Shown here: positions 11,807 through 23,027 of the stretch, in pieces
Numbering within the stretch: the stretch's first letter is position 1
How the letters are laid out: every line of letters starts with the position of its first letter
NCBI GenBank assembly: GCA_027946555.1
Contig: JAPEVC010000022.1
Coordinates: 62,001 to 126,000 of the forward strand
Direction of reading: 5' to 3'
Source of the DNA: Gnomoniopsis sp. IMI 355080
Taxonomy: Eukaryota; Ascomycota; Sordariomycetes; Diaporthales; Gnomoniaceae
Length of the DNA stretch: 64,000 nt
Notes under the pieces: model-generated
What the model was told of the DNA's origin: nothing
The model's input: the letters and a program-made list of their open reading frames with translations, nothing else
Database searches by the model: none
Translations under genes and position numbers: made by a program

Positions 11807-14800
11807 ATGGCACCTCCTGAGCAGCAGCAGCGAACCAGTATAGACCGTGGCAGCAACGGCACGCTATACTACAACATGAAAACCACAAGACCACAACCTC
11901 CTCCTACCTCCAAGTCCTTCTCCGCCGCATACGCCTCCACCGTCTCCCACGCGCGGTCACAATCCAAAGTCTCCTCCCCTATGGCACCACAGGCCTCTCC
12001 ACGTGTCGCGCCCATACCTGTTGGTCGAGCCGCCCCTCCGAAGAGCTCCCCTGCCACGGCCCTCAAAACTCATCTCACAACTCCCTCGACCGAAATCAAC
12101 GAAAAGTCTGCGCGGACACCGTCCCCAAATTACTTCGGTATTCAAGTCGATCAGAGTGTCGACGCCAACGAATCCGCCGCCTTACCGCGCGAACACTGGA
12201 GTCCGGCGACGTCATCTGTCAAAAGTTTCGGCGCCGCTCTGCCCCAACAGCTCCCGCTCGACGCGAATCCTGAGTTTGAGGCATTCCGACGGCAAGCAGA
12301 TGCGAACAAGGGCCATAGTAGCTTTAGTTTAGGCTCCTCCCATTTTGGCGTCGGTACACCAGCTCCACAATCTGCGTCTGTTGCATCAACTGCAAGACCA
12401 AAGCCCTCGAGATGGCATACACATGCAAGCGACATTACTCCTACTACCAGCCAGACACAACCTAGTCGACCTAGCAGTCATGCACTAGAGCTCGTCAAAT
12501 CGATGGAGCCACCGCGCGAGAAATCTGACGTCGAACCTGATGCGAGCAGCATGCACGATTCCGCCTATGTATCCTCGGATTCAAAACGAAATTCCGAAGC
12601 AAGCCTGAATGCGCCCAGCTTCTTCAACCTTCCCAGGCACGAATCTCCCGCGCAGGTTGACTCGCCTTTCGAGAAACGCGGTACTGTGTCCAAAGTCGAC
12701 GACCGCCATCCGCGGCTGTCGCTCATGCACGACAAGGCCGATCCTCCATCGCCTGAGCCCAAGCAGTTCAAGACTCGCTCAGACACCGTGCCGGCATCTA
12801 TGGAACACGGAGGACCTTCAATGGTGTCGCCTACACAACTCAAAGTAATGCTCGAGTCCGCAGCGTCTGAAGTTATACTGCTCGACCTTCGGGTGTCACC
12901 ACAATATGCGACATCGCGTATCAAAGGGGCTCTCAATCTGTGCATCCCTACGACCCTCTTGAAACGTGCAACATTCAACTTGCAGAAGCTGGAGCAGACG
13001 TTCCAACAGGACGCCGACAAGAAAGTTTTTTCAAGATGGAAGGACACAAAGTACTTGGTCGTCTACGATGCCTATTCCTCTGAGAAGCGCGATGCCGTGT
13101 CCGCTACCAACACTATCAAGAAGTTCACGAACGAGGGCTACACTGGAGTATGCTCCATCCTACGAGGTGGGTTCAATGCGTTTGCAGCAGCGTACCCTGC
13201 GCTCATCGACCACGGCACCACTGCACCAGCCAAGTCCGGTCGACCTACACTACAGTTACCTGGTGCTGCTGGCGGTAATAGCGTTGCACCTGTCATTGGT
13301 GGAGTCATGCTCCCCAACACCAGTACTACTACCAATGCTTTCTTCGCCAACATCCGACAGAACCAAGACCTTGTTGATGGTGTAGGACAGATGGATGTGA
13401 ACGTTCCCAAGGGAACCGATATGTCAGCTCTGCCGACATGGCTGCGCGAGGCCGCAAACCCAGAGGATCATGGAAAGAAGGTCAGCGACAAGTTCTTGGG
13501 CATTGAAATGCAGGAGCAGTCTCGAATGAAGGTCGCCTACTCGTACATCAACCCCGCATCAGCCGCTAAAAACACGAAAGACACAACTCAAAACGTACAA
13601 CTTTGCGGGATTGAGAAGGGTAGCAAGAATCGCTACAAGGACATTCTGCCATTTGAGCACGCTCGAGTCAAGCTGGAAGGCAAACCAGAAGGCGCATGCG
13701 ACTACGTCAACGCCAGTCACATCAAGGCATCCCGAAGTCACAAAAGGTACATTGCTAGCCAGGGCCCACTGCCAGCAACCTTTGAGGTAAGATTCCGAAC
13801 TTTAAATCACATCTCACACTGCAGCAGCTAATATGTCTATAGGACTTCTGGTCTGTCATTTGGGATCAGGATGTACGCGTTCTTGTCATGCTAACAGCCG
13901 AAACGGAGGGCGGTCAGCTCAAATGCCACCCGTACTGGAAAGACAAGGAATTTGGCCCTATAAAACTGCGCGCCTTGTCAGAAAAGAAAGTCTCACTTGA
14001 CATCGACAAACAGGGTTCCCAGATGCCAACAACCGCTGACGATAACATTGTTCTCAAAGACTCTACATCACAGGACGATGCCTTCGGTTTCGGGGCCGCA
14101 ATGGACCATGCTGAAGCGAGTAGACAACGCGCCAACACCACAACGGGCTTAGAGGTTCACCAAACAGGTCAGAATCAGCTCCAGCGGAAGCCCAGCAATG
14201 GAAACAGTAGCGAAATCCCATACGTGACTGTTCGCAAGTTTGCGCTTTCGCACGCATCGCACCCCTTCGCACCCATCAGGGAAATCACACAGCTCCATTA
14301 CTCTTCTTGGCCAGACTTTGGCACCCCAGCACAACCGAGCCACCTCCTAGCCCTAGTGGAGTTGGCCAACATCATGCAGCGCAATTCGATACCTGCGGAC
14401 GTGCCTGGTTCGCTTGCTGCCCCAAGTCCGTCTAGCACAACCAGACTATCCAGGGACAAGCTATCTCCAAGCCCCAGAAAGCGAAGTCGGTCGTCCAGCA
14501 ACATTCCACTTGCCTGGTGGGAACATCCGGAGTCGGAACAAGCAACCCATCCTATGTTGGTGCACTGTTCGGCCGGTTGCGGGCGAACCGGCACCTTTTG
14601 CACTGCGGACAGCGTCATCGACATGCTGAAGAGGCAGAGGATTCGCAACATCAAAAAGGCCAACGACAACATTGAGCGCAAAGTCCGAGGCCACAAAATG
14701 CAAGCCCAGGAGCCCCGTACTGATCCGGATGGTGATGTCGCTATGTCCGGCCTCTCATTCTCAGGCTTCCAAGCCAGCGCGAAGGGAGCACCCGTGCCAC

Positions 14801-15198
14801 GCAACAACCCCTTTGACGACGCCATCAGCCCAGGCACCAAGTCCCCGCAAACCCCGGCCTTCCCGGCTCGCATGTCCATCTCGCCCTCGCCCTCGCCCTC
14901 GTCATCCGACGATGACGACGAACAGCATCTTGACACGTCGTGGCTCGAGGACGATACGATCGACCTCATCGCGGCCACAGTCCACGACTTCCGCACGCAG
15001 CGCCTATCGATGGTGCAGACGCTGCGGCAGTTTGTGCTGTGCTACGAGACTGTGAGCGAGTGGGTGTGGCGGCTGCAGGAACGCGGTGGTCCAGCGGGGA
15101 GTGTTGTGGGAGCGCCGGGAACGGGCGCAGGCGGGACGGCGGCGATGCGCGCGAGAGGACGGAGTGGTACGGTGGCGCATGTGAATGCGGGCAAGTAG
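11807..15198 (+). CDS. Rhodanese-domain protein tyrosine phosphatase (Pyp1/Ptp2-3 type)
   Basis: Probable cytosolic/nuclear phosphatase acting on MAP kinases, by analogy with fission-yeast Pyp1/Pyp2 and budding-yeast Ptp2/Ptp3. Exons are 11807-13786 and 13843-15198 (56-nt intron), giving 1111 aa. The ATG at 11807 sits in ACCACCATGG and is the first in the frame. Residues 1 to about 340 are Ser/Pro-rich and probably disordered. About 344-460 is a rhodanese/CDC25-like domain (VILLDLR, then YDAYSSEK where an active one would carry Cys), so it is probably a docking module. The PTP domain follows, with the substrate loop KNRYKDILPFE, the WPDFGTP loop and the signature HCSAGCGRTG with Cys about residue 902. 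It is interrupted by Ser-rich inserts, one between the WPD loop and the signature and one (SPSPSPSSSDDDD) after it. A Gly/Ala tail ends the protein. Confidence 0.88.
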
Positions 15199-15951
15199 GC
15201 CTGTGAGGGACGTTTTGCCAGGGGACCTGGCGTTTTGAGTGAGCCCCTTTAATGACGGCCAGACACGGAGAAAGAGGAGGAGCTTTAACGGGGAGCTATT
15301 ACCGCCACGCACTTCTGCTCGTCGACATAAGACCAATTTCCTATACACGCATCACATTATTAGACACGAATCAATGCCACATACCGAGTGGCAATCGTGT
15401 GCAAGGCACGTAAAGAAAAACGGTACCTATAAAGGAGGACACATTTTCAAGATTTGATTTGCATTGGGATTATTCGGAGCGGCACACAACAATTTGTAAG
15501 TGATAGACGGCATTGGGCACATACCTACCTACGTACACAGGTACAAGGCAATTGGTTTTGAGTACAGAATAGAAACTCTGTGCAGGACCAAAGGGCTATC
15601 ATTGACGTGGCGTTTCGGCTTTGGGGTGCTTTTTATCAGTTTGGTTGTGTGCCCTTCTACGGTCTAGGGATGGGATGGGTAGGGAAGGGAATTAGGTATA
15701 GGTTTATAGGGGTTGGTTTGCATTGCAAGGGGTGGGGATAGGTACCTAGGAATTGGGATCGTTATGCTCCATTTGTGTTGCGTGCACTGTTCATGTGAAG
15801 TAAGTGTGTGTATGTGAGCGAGGAAGCCTGTCCGAAACATCCGCGAAGGTAGCATACGACCATGAACATGAAAGCCGTCACCATGACCAGAAGGGCACAA
15901 TAGATGAAGATGTGAATTGAATCCCCTCCGGCTTGAAGCAGGCCCTCATCA
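15199..15951. other. Intergenic between convergent genes
   Basis: Holds the 3' ends of the phosphatase (+) and the DUF2237 gene (-). TACCTAGGTA-type motifs occur near 15520 and 15741. No gene seen. Confidence 0.6.
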
Positions 15952-16571
15952 CTATTGCCCAGTCCCATTCACCCCATTAACTCCATTCACCCCATTGACA
16001 TGCCCATTCCCATTCACCACCTGCTGCTGCTGCTGCTGTCCCTGGCCCTGCCCCTCCACCGCAAATCGCCTCAAAACCTCCAAACCCACCCCACCTCCCC
16101 TCAACGCACTCTCCTCCGTCGCCTCCAAATCCACCTTTGGCACCGCCCCGATCCCGACCCGGCCCGCCTCAAACGCCCGAAAGGCCTCGAGCCATCGACC
16201 TGTGCAGAGACACCACTTACAGCCGGCCGTCAGACCTGCGCCGCCCTGGCGCAAATCGTTACCCTGGGCGGCGCTAAAGTCGAGGAATTCGTCCGTCACG
16301 ATGCCTGCGATCGCGTGGTTGCCGCGGTCGAGGGGGGAGGTGCGGCAGTAGCCGTCGCGGTGGAAGCCGGTTAGTGGAGAGGTGGAGAAGAGTTTGAGGG
16401 GTTGGCGGAAGACTGGGCCCGGGGAAAGTTGAATGGAGGTTTTAGTATTGTATTTTGTAGGAAGGGAAATAAGGGATGTGATGCATGAAGGAGGGGGGAT
16501 GGTGGGTGGCTCGGTGTTAATGGGAGCATGGGGACAGGAGCAAGCGCACCGTTAAGGCTTTGATTAGACAT
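15952..16571 (-). CDS. DUF2237 family protein
   Basis: Small protein of the DUF2237 family, found in bacteria and fungi and of unknown biochemical role. Exons on the minus strand are 16571-16550 (only 22 nt, encoding MSNQSLN plus one base) and 16412-15952, separated by a 137-nt intron; the join gives 160 aa. Family hallmarks in order: SLNVFRQPL at the N-terminus, restored only by the splice; TGFHRDGYCRT; VTDEFLDFSAAQGNDL (about residues 49-64); and CKWCLCTGRW (about 75-84). Cys residues in the last two blocks are typically conserved. The C-terminus is unusual: a Gln run followed by about four Asn-Gly-Val units, encoded by triplet and nonanucleotide repeats at 15952-16045. The tail is likely length-variable between strains. 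Confidence 0.82.
15955..16045. repeat. Coding microsatellite (NGV and Gln repeats)
   Basis: Imperfect 9-nt units (CATTCACCC-like on plus) and a CTG run lie inside the 3' end of the DUF2237 gene, encoding the NGVNGV and Gln-rich tail. Confidence 0.75.
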
Positions 16572-17537
16572 GATGTACAGAGTAACGCGGCCAGATGTGA
16601 AGCGTGAAATTCAGTGTACAAATTAATTTCAGGAGCTCCAAAGAATTGAGAATCGAGGTAGCAGAAATGTAGCAGTGAAGAGTTGAGTATAAGGTCTCAG
16701 ACATTCCGCAGGGCTCAAATAATTAGCTTTCCTCAAGCCGCACCAGTGATATCATCGATATAAATCACCCATGAGCCACGGCACATCAGGGTCAGTCCAT
16801 GATCCTCGACCTCGGCCGGGTGGCTATTGTGTGTCTCTCCTCTAATGGAAGACGTCCAAATGGAGCCACTTCTCATCAAACTCGCTGAGCCAGATTCAAT
16901 ATTTGAATTTCAAACGAATTTGCATAACCTCCCATACAAGCATTCCCGTTGTTTTGACCTTCCTGTTCTGGGAGAGGGGGGGGGGGGCGGGTGTGGGACA
17001 ATTGATCCGCTTAGTTCCGCATAATCTACAGAGACCGCGGTCTCTTTCACGATGGACTACCCAAATTTCTTCAAGTATTGCTGAGCAAACTCAGAATGCA
17101 ATCAATATTTTTCTATCAAATCGTAAAGTGATATTCGAAGGCGTTGCAGCAAGGTAAAAGAGATGCAGGGCTGACAACCTCGGAACAACAGTGGAGTTTG
17201 TTGGTGGCCGAGAACATCGTTTTGAGGGAACGATGTCGTTGTACTGGACAAGAAAAATGCAGATTGATTCAAATATGACTATCAGCCGAGACTACGATAC
17301 ATGTTACTCGATATCCTGGACATTACCTACAGCAGACATCATGTTTCTCTGCAGGCCAAGAGGATCATCTTGTAGATAAACTTCCCGCAATTTGACGATC
17401 CCTGTCGCAACGACACATCACACAAGAATCTCCGACCTACACACAAACAGTGAGGGTATTCCGCCGCTTCCGCCTCTGACCCTCACTCAACATTGCGCAC
17501 ACTCAACATCTCTCACGCACCCTATGATCAGGAGACC
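16572..17537. other. Divergent intergenic region
   Basis: Shared upstream region of the DUF2237 gene (-) and the sterol-reductase gene (+). Contains a run of 12 G residues at 16976-16987. No gene or clear promoter element seen. Confidence 0.55.
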
Positions 17538-18818
17538 ATGTTTGAGGTTGGCGCGTTACTCATCTCCCCGCTCCTCGAGCTCTGGGTCCTCATTGCGCAC
17601 CTCGTGCTGCCCGCATCGAATGTCGATGGCTACGTCCGTGACTCGAAGGGAAAGCCCCTGAAATACCGTCTGTAAGTTCGTGTTGCTCGGTGGGACAATT
17701 TCTCAAAACGGCAAAGAAGGAAGCCATCGATTGAGCAAAGTAAAAGGGTATCTAACCTTTCCTACCTATCTAGGAATGGCATTCCCGTTCTTGTTCTTAC
17801 CGTCGTGGTCTGGGCCGGCCTCTGCAAAGCGGGCCTTCTTCCCTGGGACTACCTCTACACCCACCGCTGGCCAACATGCTTCTCCGCCTGCATGGTCGGC
17901 CTCCTCTACAGCGCTTACCTGGTGGCTGTCGCACCGCCTGTCACATCTTCTTCTCTCACCGACCTGTTCCTGGGCCGCACCCTAAACCCACGACCACGCT
18001 GCAGCCTTCCCCTCCCCGCCGTTCTCGGCGGCGGCAGCTTCTCTCGCGTCCTCGACATCAAAATGTACCTCTACCTCATCGGCGCCGTGCACCTGGAGCT
18101 CAACATCCTGTCCTACGCCGCTGCGCATTACCTTCTTGCTCATGATCCAAACAGCAGCAGCAGCAACGCAAACCCAGGCGTCGCCCTCGCCGCGGCGCTC
18201 TTGTCTTGGTTCGTGGTGGAATACTTGTATTTTGAGAATGTGCACCTCTTCACGTATGACCTGTTCGCGGAGCGGGTGGGGTTTAAGCTCGCGTGGGGTT
18301 GTCTGTGTTTCTATCCCTTTTTTTACCCTATTGGCTTCCTCGCGGTCGTGGAGTTGCCGGATCCGGGTCGGCGTGCCTCGTATTATGCGTTTGCTGCGGC
18401 GGTGTATCTTGCAGGCTGGGGGTTGAGCCGGGCAGCGAATCTGCAAAAGTTCTGGTTCAAGCAGGTGCGCAGTGGGAAAGCCAGTAATAGGAGTGGTGAT
18501 GGTAGTAGAGGAGAGGCAAGTGCCCGAGAGGTTGCCATCAGGTCCGCGGATGGGAAGCACGAGCTGTTCTGTGGAGGACTTTGGGGTGTGGCGCGGCATG
18601 TGAATTACGTCGGGGAGATCCTGGAGGCAGTGGGGATTGCACTGGCGGTTGGCTATCCTACCTCGACACTTCTTCCGTGGCTTTACCCGTTGTATTATGT
18701 TGCGCTGTTGACTGCGCGTGAGAGGGATGATGATCGGCGGTGTAGGGAGAAGTATGGGGCGCTGTGGGAGGAGTATTGCCGACGGGTACCGTACAGGCTT
18801 GTTCCGTATGTCTATTAA
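17538..18818 (+). CDS. ERG4/ERG24-family sterol reductase-like membrane protein
   Basis: Likely ER membrane reductase of the sterol C-14/C-24(28)/C-7 reductase family (ERG24, ERG4, DHCR7, lamin-B-receptor type), which reduces a sterol double bond with NADPH. Exons are 17538-17671 and 17774-18818 (102-nt intron), 392 aa. Family marks: GRTLNPR around residue 103; the helix pair ending HLFTYDLFAERVGFKLAWGC; NLQKFWFKQ near 275; and the C-terminal NADPH/sterol block GLWGVARHVNYVGE (about 312-325) followed by ARERDDDRRCREKYG and a terminal YRLVPYVY. A Ser/Gly/Arg-rich low-complexity insert precedes that block. It is shorter than typical ERG24 (about 430-490 aa) and may be a paralogue rather than the housekeeping enzyme; exact substrate is not readable. 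The ATG at 17538 is the first in frame. Confidence 0.78.
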
Positions 18819-19205
18819 ATAAGCTGCCTTTCTGGAGGTTTACGCTTTCTTGCAAACCACTGTTGGCATCTATGGATCCGGTGACAAGTGTCAGCTTCGA
18901 AAAGCTTCATTCACAAGGATCAGTCAAACAAAATCATTGGGTACAATGTTTTCTTCCTTGATCAAACATCTGTAAGTGTGCAATTTCATTCGTCATGTTA
19001 GATATCTTTGATTGAGTGCTCTGAAACTTCATATCTGAGCTCTCACAAAACCATTTGACTGCTGTTGAGAGTGAGTGATAAGCTTTGGTGGCTGGCTGTC
19101 ACAGGTCAAGATTTCTACGAAAGCACTGCTTCCACTGGGAGTTCCTTGAACCAAAACTAGAAGTAATCCACATACTTTATGCTAGATCCGCACTCAGCAA
19201 ATACC
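18819..19205. other. Intergenic
   Basis: Short spacer holding the terminator region of the sterol-reductase gene and the promoter of the next gene. Nothing else seen. Confidence 0.6.
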
Positions 19206-20567
19206 ATGGACATACTCCGATCACTTCCGACGCAGCTCAGCGAAATATCGGACACTCAGCCAGCACATGTAAAGGATCTGGCTCAACATGCCTTTTCCAA
19301 TTCCACGTTCAGAGATTCCTAGGTTTACGGCCTGATTTTGCGGCATCCTCGCATCTTCATCGATTTTCTACGTATCCAATTGGACCTCGCTGACGAGGCA
19401 CATCAAGCTGAACGCCAGCCCCATCGGCTCGACCAGGATTCTAAAGAGACCGACGAGATCCGCGACCTCATCCAAGCCCATCTCAGACGACTCGGCTCCG
19501 GGGTCGTTCAGGATCCCACTTACAGATGGTTAGCACGCCGTCCTGGTGTCATAGAAGGGTCAGGAAATATACTACACCAGTTCACCGACTACTATCTTTC
19601 ACTTTCAATTAGAAATTGGAGACAGTTTGATGTCCCTCGGGACGAATGGGTTAGTGAGAGTGATCGACGCCCGTGGTGGCGGGTTCTTGTGCTGAAGTCC
19701 TTCCTCACTGGCATTACATCCGCCCTCCTCGATCTCGCCGGCGTCACAATACTTGAGGGGAAGAGGTGGCGAGAGACGGCTTACATCGTTGCTGCAATGG
19801 TCTCGACTGTAATCGAATATGAGGATCCGTTCAGCTTTGTCTTGCAGCAATTCCATCGACAAGCACGCCCGTTGGCCTCCCAGTCATCAGCATCATCTGA
19901 CGATACGGATACCCGGGTGGCCCTTCAAAGGGATTGGAACGAGTTATCACCCGCAGAGCGCGATGTATACTACATGATCCGGGACAAGATATGCTGTCAA
20001 GAAGCTAACGGAGCTTTTTACCCGGGCTTTCGGTCGGGACTTGATCACTGCTTGGACATGTGTTACGGCTTTGCTTCCGATGTGTGAACAGCACCCAGAC
20101 GATATCACCCAGAACATCTTATGAGAATCAGATGGCGATGAAGTTACGGTCGTTCATCAGCAAACACAAAGAAGAATTCGAAAACGACCTGGAAGGGCTT
20201 CGATGGCTGCACAGCCTCCCAGTCAGCTGATGCCGAAGCATGGAACATGCAGCTTTTTACTGATGCCCTGATGTCGGAATTCATGATGGAAGAGCATGTC
20301 AATCTTATCGCAGACTCTCTAGATGTCTTGGTTAGGGAAGAATGGGGGTTTCCAGGATTTGTGAGTGAGAGAATCGGCAAGATTGGGGAGGTTCACGACG
20401 ACGATGCAGTGGGAGGGTTCGAAGATGCGTGTGTGTTCTGCTGCACCAAATTTCAGAACCCAGAACAAGATGGTGAGCCTGTTATGAGCTACCATGCTGT
20501 AGAGCGCGTGTGGGCAATGTCTGCCTCGAGGCTTATGAGTCTCAGAATTGCCCATTCTATGGAGTGA
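19206..20567 (+). CDS. Hypothetical protein, three-exon gene of unknown family
   Basis: I do not recognise this protein. The best model is 19206-19268, 19323-20081 and 20223-20567, all phase 0, giving 388 aa. The TAG at 19320 that appears to break the frame is the 3' splice site of a 54-nt intron (donor GTAAAG at 19269, branch-like CTCAAC inside). The TGA at 20085 lies in the second intron (141 nt). An alternative second intron ending near 20131 would keep a Lys/Glu-rich segment but then needs a further junction. The product is soluble, acidic and helical in character, with a Trp/Arg-rich middle (about residues 110-170), an acidic Ser/Asp linker, and a Cys-containing C-terminal part. No signal peptide or membrane segment is seen. 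Confidence 0.5.
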
Positions 20568-21992
20568 TCATCAGACCTGAACAAGATGAAGAGTCGAAAG
20601 ACCCAATATAAGAGGTAAATGAGGACGCTAGGGAAAATAGCAAGCAGTACGGAATATATAATAATGGGTTCAACTGGGTACCTAAGTACCTGGGCAAAAT
20701 TGCCTTAGAGCCATGCAAATGCCGCCGGAATCCCGGGCCAGGAGCCCAAGACTACAATGACCTACGCAGGTAGGTAGGTATCCAAGGACCATGAGTAAAC
20801 GTTGCAGACGACATGCAGAGACAAGCGGCACATACAAACCCACGTCGAGCTCTTCGTTGTAGACTTAAGTTGTAGTACCCCACCGGGCCCACCCACCTTC
20901 CGGCTTCACCCACCTTTCGGAGTCAACACAGGCTTAATAGACTGCACTTATACATATTTGATCAATGTTGGAATTATCGAGAATTGATTATGTCCAGGAT
21001 GTAAATTATTTAATAGGCACTAAACCTGTCGGGTCAATCTTCCTCTTACGGAAGTCGGTACATCGATTGACTTGAAATCTTGGTCCGGCACCTAGCGCTT
21101 CCCAATAGGCGGAGCAATCAATAGCAGGCTCTTCCGTGCTACTTTATACTTTATATAGAGCTTCTACAAGCCATTTAGAGGGATAATTTTTTCTTATAAC
21201 ATACATTAAATCAATCTAGAATGAGAGGGCTCTGATGTATGTAAATACGCACATACACCGGCTCGCTTGGAATAGTGGAGGAATGCGACTAGCCGAGTTT
21301 GTGGGAATACAGCAAAATTCTGTTGATGGGTTTTGTGTAAAGAAATAAGCAAAACATCATCGAAGATGTCAGATCTCAAATATTTGACACACTATTAAAT
21401 CGCTCTACACTATCAATATACCAAGCCTGTATAGCTTTGTTCTGAGTAGTTGTAGTTGTTCCAATCAGTGTCCCCAGGTAGGTTGTATGGCACTTTTACG
21501 AATTGATCATTCGACAAGTGAGTGAGATACTACCCAGGTTGAATATTGTAGCTAGGGCCATTTATTGCTTGTATCCTCCACTTCCATTTCTACTCAATTC
21601 AGTCTCAATTTCTCCCTCTAAGAAAAGCTGCTTCTGATTGTCACCCGAGCAATTTTCGGGGCGGGCGCAAATTCAGACAAGCTTAGCTGCTTACTTGGTG
21701 TTCCAAGGCCCGAGTCTGCTCAATTCAAATACAAATAAGAGGGCATTTGCCCTTAGTATGTGTACCTTAATGTAGGGAATTTTGAAAAGCAACTGATTCT
21801 ATTGCTTTGGTATATACAAAAAGCTGGGCAAGGATCTCATTCAGCTATTACCCACAAAGCTAGCCCTGTCACCCATGGGCCCGTATGATAACAACCAGAC
21901 GAGCAAAAGAGGACAGACCAGCCAAGGTCTGCTTTTGAAATACTCAGTTCATGAGCTCCATAATACAATTACTCTGAACTGGAAATGAGTAT
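20568..21992. other. AT-rich intergenic region
   Basis: About 1.4 kb of AT-rich sequence with TACCTAAGTACCT and AGGTAGGTAGGTA motifs near 20680 and 20767. No supported gene. The right side is downstream of the minus-strand gene ending at 21993. Confidence 0.6.
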
Positions 21993-23027
21993 CTACTGCA
22001 GCCAAGCTGATTTCATGTCTGGGCCACCAAGATGAATCATGAACTGCTCTCCCTGGAGCTCTCCATTGTAGTATTGGAGCACCTCGAGAATCTCAGCAGT
22101 GTCATTATTAGGAGCTAGCAGCGATAAGACGCCCTCAGCCGTCTTGTTGGCATACCACTCCTCTTGCGCTTCCTGCGCACTCGCTAAGTCATTCGGAATA
22201 AAAGCGGACATGTTTCCGTACGGGCCATAAGGGAAGACCTTGCCCGGGATCACGCCGCCGGTCACGACAATGCCCAGCTCTTCGTCGATGACCAGGTCAA
22301 GTCGAGCGTTCAAATCGGTGGGACGAATATCCGGCCAGCTGCACCCAAGCGGGGTGGTCGAGCCGTCCCCGTCCGTCCCAGGGTCGACGACGGTCCAGCC
22401 TTCTTCGGTGAACTGGCAATCATCGGCGATACTGACTGAGAAGGTGCTGTTCGGGTTGAAGGTCGCTCCGCTCAGGCCTTCCAAATCTGCCCGGGTCGCC
22501 TTCGTCCGATTCGCCGGCGGCGTCATCCAACGCTCGAAGTTGTGGGGAAGCTCCTCAGGGGAGAAGGAGAAACCGTGGTCGCCGCGGGAGCGGTTGACGT
22601 ACAGCTCCAGCTCGGTGATCTGCCTGTTGACCACCTTGATGCGAACCCAAAGAACCGATTGCTTCTCGTCATTGCCTTCGCTGATGTCCAGAGAGAAGTA
22701 CGCCGAGCCCACCGTGGTATCAATTGCCAGCAGGCTGGGGGTGCCTGCCTTGGTGACGGTGCGCCACAAATTCATGAAGCCGAGCGCTGCCACGTGCGAG
22801 TTTTCGGTCGCTTGATAAACCGGTGCCAGCGGCAGGGTGTTTGGGTTGTTCGCCACCATGGAATCCAGGATTTCGTAGACGATGACCGTCATGCAATCTC
22901 GGTCGCAGTCGGACTGAGTCGTGTTCGTGCTTGACACGTCTCTGCTTCCCAATGCTGGCGCCGGCATCGCGAATGCCGTCACCGCGAGGATCAGGGCTGC
23001 CGCGGCGGTCAAGATTGCATGCTTCAT
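21993..23027 (-). CDS. Secreted protein, DUF8021-like
   Basis: Intronless 344-aa protein with a clear signal peptide (MKHAILTAAAALILAVTAFA, residues 1-20) and several N-glycosylation sites (for example NRS, NRT, NMS, NKT, NDT), so it is predicted extracellular. Features resembling the fungal secreted DUF8021 domain include an early Cys pair (CDRDC, about residues 41-45), a helical stretch ending ANNPNTLPLAP, then TENSHVAALGFMNLWRT (about 90-106). The second half repeats a related layout around TRADLEGLS and AFIPNDLASAQ. No catalytic motif is visible and the function is unknown. The family assignment is from memory of its pattern and is moderate. Confidence 0.65.
   Translation of the reverse strand: MKHAILTAAAALILAVTAFAMPAPALGSRDVSSTNTTQSDCDRDCMTVIVYEILDSMVANNPNTLPLAPVYQATENSHVAALGFMNLWRTVTKAGTPSLLAIDTTVGSAYFSLDISEGNDEKQSVLWVRIKVVNRQITELELYVNRSRGDHGFSFSPEELPHNFERWMTPPANRTKATRADLEGLSGATFNPNSTFSVSIADDCQFTEEGWTVVDPGTDGDGSTTPLGCSWPDIRPTDLNARLDLVIDEELGIVVTGGVIPGKVFPYGPYGNMSAFIPNDLASAQEAQEEWYANKTAEGVLSLLAPNNDTAEILEVLQYYNGELQGEQFMIHLGGPDMKSAWLQ

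Noticed and set aside
19320..19322. In-frame TAG suggesting a pseudogene at 19206-20567
   Set aside because: The TAG is the 3' splice site of a 54-nt phase-0 intron (19269-19322); the frame is open otherwise apart from a second intron.
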